Origin: Culex pipiens pallens | Taxonomy: Eukaryota; Arthropoda; Insecta; Diptera; Culicidae | Length of the DNA: 64,000 nucleotides | Direction of reading: 5' to 3' | NCBI RefSeq assembly: GCF_016801865.2 | Contig: NC_068937.1 | Coordinates: 117,219,068 to 117,283,067, forward strand | In this document: positions 33,711-43,728 of the stretch, one piece after another | Layout: each line of letters begins with the position of its first letter | How positions within the stretch are numbered: position 1 is the first letter of the stretch | Made by a program: the position numbers and the translations under genes | Notes under the pieces: model-generated | The model's input: the letters and a program-made list of their open reading frames with translations, nothing else | The model's database searches: none | Told to the model about the DNA's origin: nothing

Positions 33711-33735
33711 TGATTGTTTTGGGGAAACGTTTAAA

Positions 33736-33789
33736 TCTAATCTAATCTAATCAGACCCTAGCGCAGCCAATCTTTCGAAGGGATCCTGG
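33736..33789 (-). mobile_element. 54-bp 5'-truncated GATTA-tailed retroposon insertion
   Basis: The insert is the 3' end of the GATTA-tailed family (contains CCCTAGCGCAGCCAATC in plus sense and a TAATC tail). It is bounded by a perfect 25-bp target duplication at 33711-33735 and 33790-33814 (begins TGATTGTTTTGGGGAAAC). Extreme 5' truncation with a long duplication is typical of target-primed reverse transcription. Confidence 0.88.
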
Positions 33790-33814
33790 TGATTGTTTTG
33801 GGGAAACGTTTAAA

Positions 33815-35226
33815 CAAAAGAAAACATTGATAAAATGTTCTTTAAAACCTTAAAAAAAATGAAACAATTCAGTCAGATTTTTTTCCTAAAACACTCATGT
33901 CAAGTTTTTATTGACATCAAAAGTATTTTAGTGTGGAGTTTTCTCGTTTTAAACCTGACCTGACCAGTTGGGTCGCAGAGTTGGCCTGAAACCTTCAATT
34001 GCAATTTCTTCAACCTAGCTGGATAGCGACTGTGACAACAAGTCAGATCAGATCGCGTGCCAAACACGTGTTACGTAACTTTTCTCATTTGGTTTTGCTC
34101 AAAGGCATAAATCGCGCCAAAACCAGAAACTTGAACTTAAACAGCAACAGCAGCTGAACTGGCCAACACGTGCTCCAAGGGGGGACTTGCATAAGAGTCC
34201 AACGTTGAACGAATTCAGCACGCAGATTAAAGAGCCACTTGCACTTGATCTGGTTTAAATCGAACTTGAAGGGGTTCATCACGGGGTGCGATCAATTTAA
34301 CGCAGAAATGCAGGCTAACGGAGAGGCTCGTGCATATTTGATCGAAAGGTTTTTGCGTAGTTTTGGCGCTGGGTCTAGATCTAGGTTGAGAGTGTTGTTC
34401 TCGAATTCGAAACGCCGGAGTTGCATTTAAATGTCGCTGTTTTTTGTTCGTTGGAGTTCGATGGGCACTTAATTGGCCCGAAGTCTTTCTGGGACACGTC
34501 TACCGTCGTCGTCGTCGAAACAGTGTCAAGTCGAGCCAGCTGATTGACAGCTGGTTTCGTTGCGCTCTCTCTCTCCATACCAATAATTGAGGCACGTACT
34601 ACGATTTGCATACGCCACACAAAACCCTTAAGTTGGAGCATCGAATCGAACCCTCGACCCTTCCAGCGTGGGGTGATTGAACCGTGGCCCGATGTCGCGC
34701 GAGATGTTGTGAAAACGATTATCTGATGGCAGCAGCATTAGCATTCGCCAAGCGGGGTTGACAACAACAATCGACCTGGGCTAGGCTACAGCAACCTGCA
34801 ATTTGTGAATGGGTCTGAGTGAGGTTCGTGTTTTTGTAGGTTACTGCGGCGTGACTGGCACAACCTGCCGGGGCTTTACGACCCAGAGAAGAGTCGTCGC
34901 GTGACACCGAGAGGTCAGGTTGTCAAGTCGAAAGATGGTGCAATTTGGGGCTCGTGAATTTGGGTAGATGGACAAGGGCTAACGTAGCAGAGGTTTTCAA
35001 AAAATTAAGTTTAAGATAAATGTTCAAAAAATATGTATAAACATGAGGATGATATTCAATACCTTAAAAATGTACTATTAAAATCAACTAGTTGCAATAA
35101 AAAACATCTTTGTTCGATTCAACCTGATTGATATACCGTCGGCAGCACCTCAAGCTTATTTATAGATCCATATAAATCTCTCAAAAAAAGTTGTGAAACC
35201 AGCTTGCCAATCGCATAAAGAACCAC
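33815..35226. other. Gene-free, mostly non-repetitive sequence
   Basis: A GC-richer part at about 34.0-34.95 kb has no recognisable exon; the remainder is AT-rich. Confidence 0.35.
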
Positions 35227-35228
35227 TA

Positions 35229-37676
35229 CCCGGGCAGACGGAAATAACAAAATTAATAATATTTCAATAACAAATCCTGTTAAAATAACAAAAAGTGTTA
35301 TTATTTTATCCCGAACTTCAACTTCAATTAAAAAAAATAATAACAGTTTCTGATAAAATAACAAGATTTGGTATTGAAGTGATATTGTACTGAAAATGTT
35401 TAATAACACGCTAATAAGAGGAAAAGTTATACTTTTCAAAAACTCTCCAAATAACAAGATTTGTTATTCGTTTGATATTATGGCTTAGAAATAAAATTAC
35501 CATTAATCGCACAAATGGAAAAGTTTTTTAGTGTCCATAACACAATCTGTTATTATTTTTTCTTTGGTTAAATATACTTAGATCTTTGGTATAATTTTGA
35601 CCATTTTCGTCGGGGTCATTATTTTGGCCATGAAATGGGGTCCTTAAGCTAAAATTATTCTAAAAAGTTGAAATTTTGAAAGTTGATTTTTTATAATTAT
35701 TTGATATACCCCCTTATAGACTTTGTTAATATTGGCTAGAACTATGAGATATTTTTTACCATTTTTGTCAGGGTCATTATTTTAGCGATGAAATGGGGTC
35801 CTTTAGCTAAAATTATTCTAAAAGTTGAAATTTTGAAAGTTGATTTTTTTTAATTATTTGATATACCCCCTAAGGGTCTTTGCTAATATTGGCTAGAACT
35901 ATGGGATAATTTTGACCATTTTCGTCGGGGTCATTATTTAGGCCATGAAATTGGGTCCTTTAGCTAAAATTATTCTGAAAAGTTGAAATTTTGAAAGTAG
36001 ATTTTTTTTAATTATTTGATATACCCCCTAAGGGACTTTGCTAATGTTGGCTAGAACTATGGGATAATTTTGACCATTTGCGTCGGGGTCATTATTTTAG
36101 CCATGAAATGGGGTCCTTTAGCTAAAATTATTCGAGAAAGTTGAAATTTTGTAAGTACATTTTTTTTAAAATTCTTTGATATACCCCCTAAGGGACTGTG
36201 CTAATATTGGATAGAACTATGGGATATTTTTGACCATTTTCGTCGGGGTCATTTTTTTTAGCCATGACATGGAGTCCTTAACCTAAAACTTTTCTTAAAA
36301 GTTGAAATTTTGAAAGTTGATTTTTTAAATTATTTGATATACCCCCTGAGGGACTTTGCTAATATTGGCTAGAACTATGGGATAATTTTGACCATTTACG
36401 TCGGGGTCATTATTTTGGCCATGAAATGGGGTCCTTTTGCTAAAATTATTCTAAAAAGTTGAAATTTTGAAAGTTGATTTTTTATAATTATTTGATATAC
36501 CCCCTAAGGGACTTTGCTAATATTGGCTAGAACTATGGGATAATTTTGACCATTTTCGTCGGGGTCATTATTTTAGCCATGAAATGGGGTCCTTAACCTA
36601 AAACTTTTCTTAAAAGTTGAAATTTTGAAAGTTGATTTTTTTTTATTATTTGATATACCCCCTAAGGGACTTTGCTAATATTGGCTAGAACTATGGGATA
36701 ATTTTGACCATTTTCGTCGGGGTCATTATTTAGGCCATGAAATGGTGTCCTTTAGCTAAAATTATTCTAGAAAGTTGAAATTTTGTAAGTGCATTTTTTT
36801 TAATTATTTGATATACCCCCTAAGGGGCTTTGCTAATATTGGCTAGAACTATGGGATAATTTTGACTATTTTCGTCGGAGTCATTATTTTGGCCATGAAA
36901 TGGGGTCCTTAAGCTAAAATTATTCTAAAAAGTTGAAATTTTGAAAGTTGATTTTTTTAAATTATTTGATATACCCTCTAAGGGACTTTGCTAATATTGG
37001 CTAGAACTATGGAATAATTTTGACCAATTTAATCGTGGTCATTTATTTGACCATGAAATGGGGTCCTTAAGCTTAAATTAATCTGATAAAATTAACTTTT
37101 GAAAGTTGTTTTTTTTTTTAAGTTTGTTATATTCTCTAAGGGAATTGATTTATTTATTGAGAATTTTTCAAATGTGAATAACAAAAACTGTTATTATTTT
37201 CACAAAGCGAGAAAATAGGAGCTGACGTTGAAGTTCGAGCTGGAGTGAGACCTCGGAGACGGCACCGGTCAGCGTCTGAGTTGTCTTCAAAGTATGGATT
37301 CAAAGTCGCTTGAAGGAACCCGACTCTGCAGCCCGGACTAGTACAGAAGAGTTATGGCAACTGCAGGATTATTTGCAAATGGCAAATAAACCAAAACAAT
37401 AACTTTTTTTTTGTTATGGAGACATACCAGTTCAACAACAATTTTTGTTATTATGCTGCTCCACCTCTCCGCACAAAATAACAAATCTTGTTATTCCTTC
37501 ATGATTCCTTCTGTGTTATTGGTTTACAATTAATTACAGTTTAAGTTATTCTTCGAACAAATCTTTGTTATTGATTTTTGCTATTTTAACAACTAATCCG
37601 ATCATCCCAATAACATATTTCGATCTTCTCACAATATCAAAAACTGACCTTCCCAAGTTATTTCCGTCTGCTCGGG
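35229..37676. mobile_element. TA-flanked element with internal 158-bp tandem array
   Basis: Terminal repeats CCCGGGCAGACGGAAATAAC match the inverted right end at 19 of 20 bases, and TA flanks both sides (35227-35228, 37677-37678). Subterminal parts carry many AATAACA/GTTATT motifs in both orientations. A tandem array fills 35.58-37.13 kb. A remnant resembling the right tip of the GGAGTC hAT element (CCCGACTCTGCAGCCC) lies near 37319. No coding capacity. Confidence 0.8.
35580..37130 (+). repeat. Tandem array, nine units of about 158 bp
   Basis: The motif GAACTATG recurs near 35741, 35898, 36056, 36216, 36374, 36532, 36690, 36848 and 37006, a step of 157-160 bases. Units share TTTTCGTCGGGGTCATTATT, CCATGAAATGGGGTCC and GATATACCCCCTAAGGG. 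Confidence 0.93.
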
Positions 37677-37678
37677 TA

Positions 37679-40540
37679 TAGCCAAAAACAAAACCGCTCT
37701 GGGGAAGGGCAACTCCAATCTCTTGTCCGTTCCAGAAATACGTAATGGATGCCGTTTTTAATGATTAATGAATTGTTGACCATGTCGGGATTTCTGGGAA
37801 CTGCTAGTCTAGTCGGCGACACCATTCGCTCGTAAATTCACCACCAAACAGACAAGAAAATAAATTAACAAAGCATAAAAACGCGATCGTGCTATTCCTT
37901 CCAGATGGTCGCCAGAAATAATTCGACGAACCGGTTTTATGTCGAGGACCGCAAAATTTCTCGAAATGTCCCCCCAACCATCGTTCTGCTGCATTCAATA
38001 AACGGCGCATAGTAATTTGCATATTTTTGGCTACACCGTAGCCGTTGAAATGACAGAGTCTGGTTTATGGCGACATGGTGGTTAGCGTTGATTTGAAGCA
38101 GTTGTAACATAACAAACTTGCATTTTTATGCTTTGTTGTCAATTTGTTTCAATGTTGAGTGTTTGTCAATGTTTTGTAACCAGATTATGACAAAATGTGG
38201 AAACAAGTTGATTTTATTCAAGAAAGTTATTCAACAACGGCTTTTTATTTTTATTTGTTGAAAACCAAGAATAATTCTTTACTGAATTTCAATCATCTTT
38301 CACATTTTTTTTGTTTTATTATTAATTGGGTCAACGTGACGCGGTTTTTTTGTAATTTCTTAGATTTCAACCAATGAAGCTTCTGTTTAAAAGGTTGTGT
38401 TAGGGACATGTTGCGAAAACTTTGCTAAAAATATCACGTTTTTAGCACAAATCATGTAATTTTGGCAGCTGTTTTAAGCATCCCATTACGATGCCCTCAA
38501 ACAAGTTGCATCGTTGGAATCCTTGTTTTGATCCTATTTTTATTTTAGTTTCATTTTACTCAATGTCACTCTTTTTAGGGATGAAACTGGGTCAATTTTC
38601 AAACGGTTGTCATTTAAATTTTATCAAACTTTGAGAAATTTTAGGGAAATGCTGGTAAAATATATTTGAAAAAATTAAATGTTCTTTAATAGAAAAAAAA
38701 CTACGATTTGTGCTGATTTTTTTCTTTTTGTAACCTGCTACTAACGCTACCAAAATAAAGATCAAATCGGACAAATAATGCTTATTTTTACTGTTTCAGT
38801 ACACTTTTGTCTTTAAGTTATTGCAAAAGTCGCACACGCTCCTTCGCACCCTCTTAGAATAATTCACGGCCATCTGTTGGTGAGTAGCGGCACTACGGGT
38901 GCTTCGATATCTGCTTGCCGATGCCGGTCGCGTGCCTGTCTGCCTGCCTGCAAATACAAACAACTTCAACAACCAACGAGGAGAGGAGTGCTCCCCCGAT
39001 CCAGTCGTTGCCAAAGCAAATCTCAACCTCGGCCTCGTGATGGCCTTTAGCTCGAAAAGGGTTGATTTTCAGCCCTTCCGGAGTGGGGGTCGCGTCGCGT
39101 CCGGACATAGCGGTCCACTACCAAGGTCTTTGCAGAGAGGTCTCCTCACTTCTTGGAAGTAGTTTGACAACACTGACACTGTGTCTGTGCCGCACCTATT
39201 AAGGCAAAACCACGTGAAAGGTGGCGAAAGCTCGCTGATTTCAGCTGATGAGCAGGGTGGCAACTCATTTGAAACTTTTTAGAAATTCGTCGAAATTTTG
39301 TTGGCACGGCGATAATAATAATAAATGTGGAATAAAATAATCATAATGATGATTTAAAAACTAAACAGTCTTCTCACCATGTTAAGTGAAGGCTCGGATT
39401 AAAATGGATGTCATCTCCGCGTGCCTCGAAGGTGCCCGGTGGTGGTAATTAAAAGAAAGACGTAAGCTTCTGCTACTCTGCTCGCACGTCACTGCACGAG
39501 CGGCGGGAGGAACCGGCTCAACCGGCTACGTTTCTTTGAAAGGGAGTGCCTGATGCAACTTGCGAGAGCCGAGATAGGGACGTAACTTTTAAGTTAACGC
39601 GATGCAGACACGTGACTTAAAGCGGTGCGTTTTCTGCCAAAGTGCAGATTGCATTTTATTTCGCGGAAGATTCCGGGGTGTTTTGGAGAGCTTTTTTATG
39701 TGGTGAAAACAAATCTGGTGGTGTTTGGTTATGACGTAGATGGGCTGCGTTTGAACAGGTCTGCACATACTGATGCCTGGAAAATTCAAGGTTTTTGCAG
39801 TGGTCCGTGTTGATGCGGTTGATGCTTTCATGGTCAAGACGTGGCGGGTCAGCTAGCTGGGGGTGCAGCTTGTTGACAGTTATGGTGAAAAGTAAAGATA
39901 CAGATCAGACCTAATGAATTTGTAGATAGTTTCGAGCCATAGCTGATGTTTTGTAATATTCCGTTTTTGAACTTATATTTTTTCACGATTTGGACACAAA
40001 TCTAGTTTCATTTCATGAAAACATGTCTAATTTTATATTAGCTTAAGTTGAAATTCTCAAACAACTGGTAAACGCGGGTCAACCCAGTTTTAATTTAAAT
40101 ACAATACAATACCCATAAGTTTGGGATGTAACTGCAGTTTTTGAAAATCATGTTTATTTGAGAAGGTATCAGATTTCGCAGGAAAAGTCAAATGACTTTA
40201 CTAGCTTGTTCTACAGTTTTTTTGTGAATTATGTAGTATATCCGGTACAACTGTTCAAACTGTTACCGAGGTTGGACGACAGTTTGTTGTTTTAATATTT
40301 TGAGCAAAATGTTTTGCCACACTTTGGCAAACACAAGTGGGGTGTGTTTAATTTTATCTCGAAAAAAAAAATCGTTGTGCAACTGAACATTTTAAGTGGT
40401 TACGTAAAAGTGAATCGATTAAAAAAGTGTTTAGCTTGGAAATTGTACTGATTGTATGATCAATATAATTCATGACCAAACTGTGGAAAATAAATCATCA
40501 ATACAGCAATTCCCCACGAAAACAGCATGGAAAAAAAAAA
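37679..40540. other. Gene-free, mostly non-repetitive sequence
   Basis: GC-richer patches at about 37.8-38.1, 38.85-39.25 and 39.4-39.6 kb lack recognisable domains. They could be UTR or regulatory sequence. Confidence 0.3.
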
Positions 40541-40554
40541 CAGAAGTGCTCGGA

Positions 40555-41150
40555 TTGGGCTCAAAATTTTTCTGGGGGTTCCCTGGCCGAAATAATTACA
40601 CCCGTATTTTTTTGTTTGACCATTAGAGTGACCTACGCCGTGTTAGGGTGGTCTGAAAAATGGCAATTTTCGTCGATTTTCGCAAAAACCACTTTTTTCG
40701 AAAAATCATAACTCCTCGCCATTTTAACCGATTTCAATTGTCTCATTCGCAAATGAAAGATGATAAGTTGGCCTTTCAAAGAAAAATAGTAAGAAATTTC
40801 AAAAATCTAGCCTAACATATGAAAAGGTCGTATGAAACTTCAAAATGCCGTTTTGACGGTGTCTGGACCAAAGAGCCTATGTATAATATTTTTATCGGAT
40901 TCCCCGGACATTTTTACATAACATAAAAAAAAATGGGAAGAGTTCATTAACAGGATTCTGAGATATGATTTTTTGAAAATAAAATCCGTGTTTTTCGACG
41001 CGTCGCGCACAAAAACCCGAGAATGATGAAATTGGCAAAAAATCAACTTTTTTCACTAAAACTGCGATTACTTTAAAATTTTAGCGATGACCTATACATG
41101 TTTGGGCACCAAAATTTTTGTAATTAAAAGACGCAACATTTAATGTTTTG
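40555..41150 (+). repeat. Repeat related to 62985-63130
   Basis: GGGTGGTCTGAAAAATGGCA and ATTTTCGCAAAAACCAC are shared in altered form with the sequence just before the palindrome-arm copy at 63.14 kb. No element ends were defined. Confidence 0.45.
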
Positions 41151-41695
41151 TTACGTAATGCAAGAACACTCCCTTATATTTGAATGGTTTCAGTTGCAAT
41201 TTACAAAACACGTGGACGTTTTAGAAGGGAGGGAAGGAGCTTTAAGTTTTCAGGATTGCTGAAATTTATAAATAAAGTGCCCATATTGTTTGTTGATGAC
41301 CCCATAAGGGGAGATCTATAAACAACGTAACTTATTTTGTTGACTTATTTTCAGGTAATTATAAAACTGTTCACCTGCGTAACATAAAATTTTTAACTGC
41401 GAACAACTAAACGTTGCATACAACTTATTTAGGTAAGGGTTCGTCCAACAACAATGTAACAAAAGTTTAAAAAAAAAAACAGTTGAATCACGTGATTTTT
41501 ATTGTTTAGTGAATTTTACTGTAATTTGGCCTACTTCAACCTGTTGTAACTTTGGACCTAGACAATAAATTTAGTCGCTCTAGGGTGCATGCGAAAGCTC
41601 TTTCCAAGTACAAAGAGCACCCGAAATATCAAAATGATCGTATGCTTATTTTTTTGTTGGCATAAACAACTGTCCCTTTTTCGTGACATTGCAAA
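41151..41695. other. AT-rich sequence, no gene
   Basis: Nothing recognisable was seen. Confidence 0.4.
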
Positions 41696-41857
41696 GGGAC
41701 CATCCATAAACCACGTGGACACTTTTTTGTGAATCTATTCCCCCCCCCCCTCTCGTAGACAATTGTCCATACAAAAAAACTTTTTTGTATGGATCGTGGA
41801 CAATGCCCATACCCCCCCCCCCCCCCAAAGGGGTCCACGTGGTTTATGGATGGTCCC
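41696..41857. mobile_element. 162-bp palindromic MITE
   Basis: Perfect 25-bp terminal inverted repeats begin GGGACCATCCATAAACCACG, flanked by AAA on both sides. The interior forms a second inverted repeat (CCATACAAAAAAAC/GTTTTTTTGTATGG type) and has C runs of about 10 and 14. A 3-bp duplication would fit a PIF/Harbinger-type element. A relic of one tip lies near 46.29 kb. Confidence 0.8.
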
Positions 41858-42117
41858 AAAGCAATAAAATGGCAAACTTATTCTAGTTTGAAAAAAATAC
41901 TTAACTTAAGATAAACTGCAAATCCATGACATTTCCGATGAGTACATCTAAAAACCTACAAAATGCAATGAATAGAATAATTTTTGGATTTTAATTTGCG
42001 GAAAACAAGGAATTTTTAGATTTTTTTTTTAAATGTTGATTTTATCACTTTAACTTAACCAACTTGTACATAATAATATTCAAATGATCAATTTATGGAA
42101 ACTATGATTTTTGAAGT
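41858..42117. other. AT-rich sequence, no gene
   Basis: Nothing recognisable was seen. Confidence 0.4.
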
Positions 42118-42537
42118 CCGGGACCGTGGTGTAGGGGTAAGCGTGGTTGCCTCTCACCCAATCGGCCTGGGTTTGATCCCAGAAGGTCCCGGTGGCATTT
42201 TTCGAGACGAGATTTGTCTGATCACGCCTTCCGTCGGACGGGAAGTAAATGTCGGCCCCGGACTAACATAAAAATGTTAGGTCGTTAGCTCAATCCAGGT
42301 GTGGGAGTCGCCTCCCTGGGTCCTGCCTCGGTGGAGTCGCTGGTAGGCAGTTGGACTCATAATCCAAAGGTCGTCAGTTCGAATCCCGGGGTGGATAGAA
42401 GCTTAAGTGTAAAAAGAGGTTTGCAATTTCCTCAACAATCAAGCCTTCGGACACTTAGTTTCGAGTAGGAATCTCGCAATCGAGAACGCCAAGGCAATGC
42501 TGTAGAGCGAATAATTTGATTTTTTGATTTTGATTTT
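42118..42537 (+). mobile_element. Dimeric tRNA SINE, copy 2, full length
   Basis: The first unit (about 42119-42192) is tRNA-Glu-like: its ends GGGACC/GGTCCC pair, the loop CTCTCAC gives anticodon CTC, and the B-box is GGTTTGATCCC. A linker (GATTTGTCTGATCACGCC...) follows, then a second tRNA-like unit with anticodon-loop CTCATAA and B-box GTTCGAATCCC, a unique 3' part (CAAGCCTTCGGACACTTAG) and a TTGATTTT-type tail. Dimeric tRNA SINEs (the Twin family) are known from Culex; whether this is the same family needs comparison. Confidence 0.88.
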
Positions 42538-42779
42538 TGAAGCTTCAAGTAGTCTAGAATCGAGGAAAAATATCCAAATAGCTCATACACTCTTTTCAAA
42601 ATTTCATCCTTTGGTGTACATTGCCGGAGAATGTAAAAGCAAAGTAATCCACTTTAACGACCCCCGGGTCTTTTGTGGTCTCTGTTGCAAATTTCTGCTC
42701 ATTTCTAGGTGTCTGGAGGTTAACCGACGTTTTACTTCTACATCCGATAGAAGGCAGAATGTGTCACATTCATGTGTTA

Positions 42780-42880
42780 AGTTTTTGATTCTCATTTGAT
42801 ATGTATTCGTGAATGTGGGTCTAGGAAGTCGTCTAGGCCTACAAAAGCCTTACCTCAGTAAGGTGACGAAGGCAAAAATA
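42780..42880 (+). repeat. Terminal fragment of the 164-bp-unit repeat family
   Basis: GTGGGTCTAGGA and GCCTTACCTCAGTAAGG followed by GAAGGC match the right end of the element at 16060-17640. Confidence 0.6.
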
Positions 42881-43058
42881 AAAATAAACTTTTTGTGTAT
42901 TGTACACGGTGTATTTATCCGAGAACATTGAATTGAAATTAAAAAATAAAACAGCAGGTCTGATATTTGGCACTATGAATGAAAGGATTTTTCCAAAATG
43001 TTGCGAGTTTTGTTTAGATTTATTAGGATATTTCGTCTGAAAAGTGCTGAAATCCAAT

Positions 43059-43200
43059 GAGTTCCGTAATAACAGTTCAATAGGGCGAATCTGCGTTTGT
43101 AAACAAGCAGTGAACTACGTGAACTGTCACTTGAGCGAAAGGGATAGACTGCTTGTTTACAAATGCAGATTCCCCCTATTGAAATGTTACTACGGCGTTC
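43059..43200. mobile_element. Short palindromic MITE
   Basis: Inverted arms contain GTTCAATAGGG and GTTTGTAAACAAGCAGT on the left and their complements on the right. It forms an almost complete hairpin of about 142 bases and is non-coding. Confidence 0.7.
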
Positions 43201-43307
43201 ATGTACACATCTCTAATTTTTTTTTTATGAATATGTCTAAAGATACTCTAAATTACAAATTTCACCAGTAGTCACTGGTAATTGAGGCCGAAATATATTT
43301 AGATTTG

Positions 43308-43728
43308 CCGGGAACCTGTGGTGTAGGGGTAAGCGTGGTTGCCTCACCCAGTCGGCCTGGGTTCGATCCCAGAAGGTCCCGGTGGCATTTTTCGAGACTC
43401 TAATTTAACCTAAAGGGTCCGGTCGTTCGGTCGGAGAACGCCAAGGCAAAGCTGTAGAGCGAATAATTTGATTTTTTTTTTGGTTCGGTCGTTAGCTCAA
43501 TCCAGGAGTCGTCTCTATGGGTCCTGCCTCGGTGGAGTCGCTGGTAGGCAGTTGGACTCACAATCCAAAGGTCGTCTGTTCGAATCCCGGGGTGGATGGA
43601 GGCTAAGGTGTAAAAAGAGGTTTGCAATTGCCTCAACAATCAAGCCTTCGGACACTTAGTTTCGAGTAGGAATCTCGCAATCGAGAACGCCAAGGTCGAA
43701 TGTAGAGCGAATAAGTTGATTTGATTTT
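43308..43728 (+). mobile_element. Dimeric tRNA SINE, copy 3, with an internal extra tail
   Basis: The Glu-like first unit is intact (GGTGTAGGGGTAAGCG, B-box GGTTCGATCCC). The linker is interrupted near 43436-43483 by a segment equal to the SINE's own 3' end (GAGAACGCCAAGGCAAAGCT... then TTTGATTTTTTTTT). The second unit and the normal tail follow. It may be a chimera of two copies or a template switch. Confidence 0.85.
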
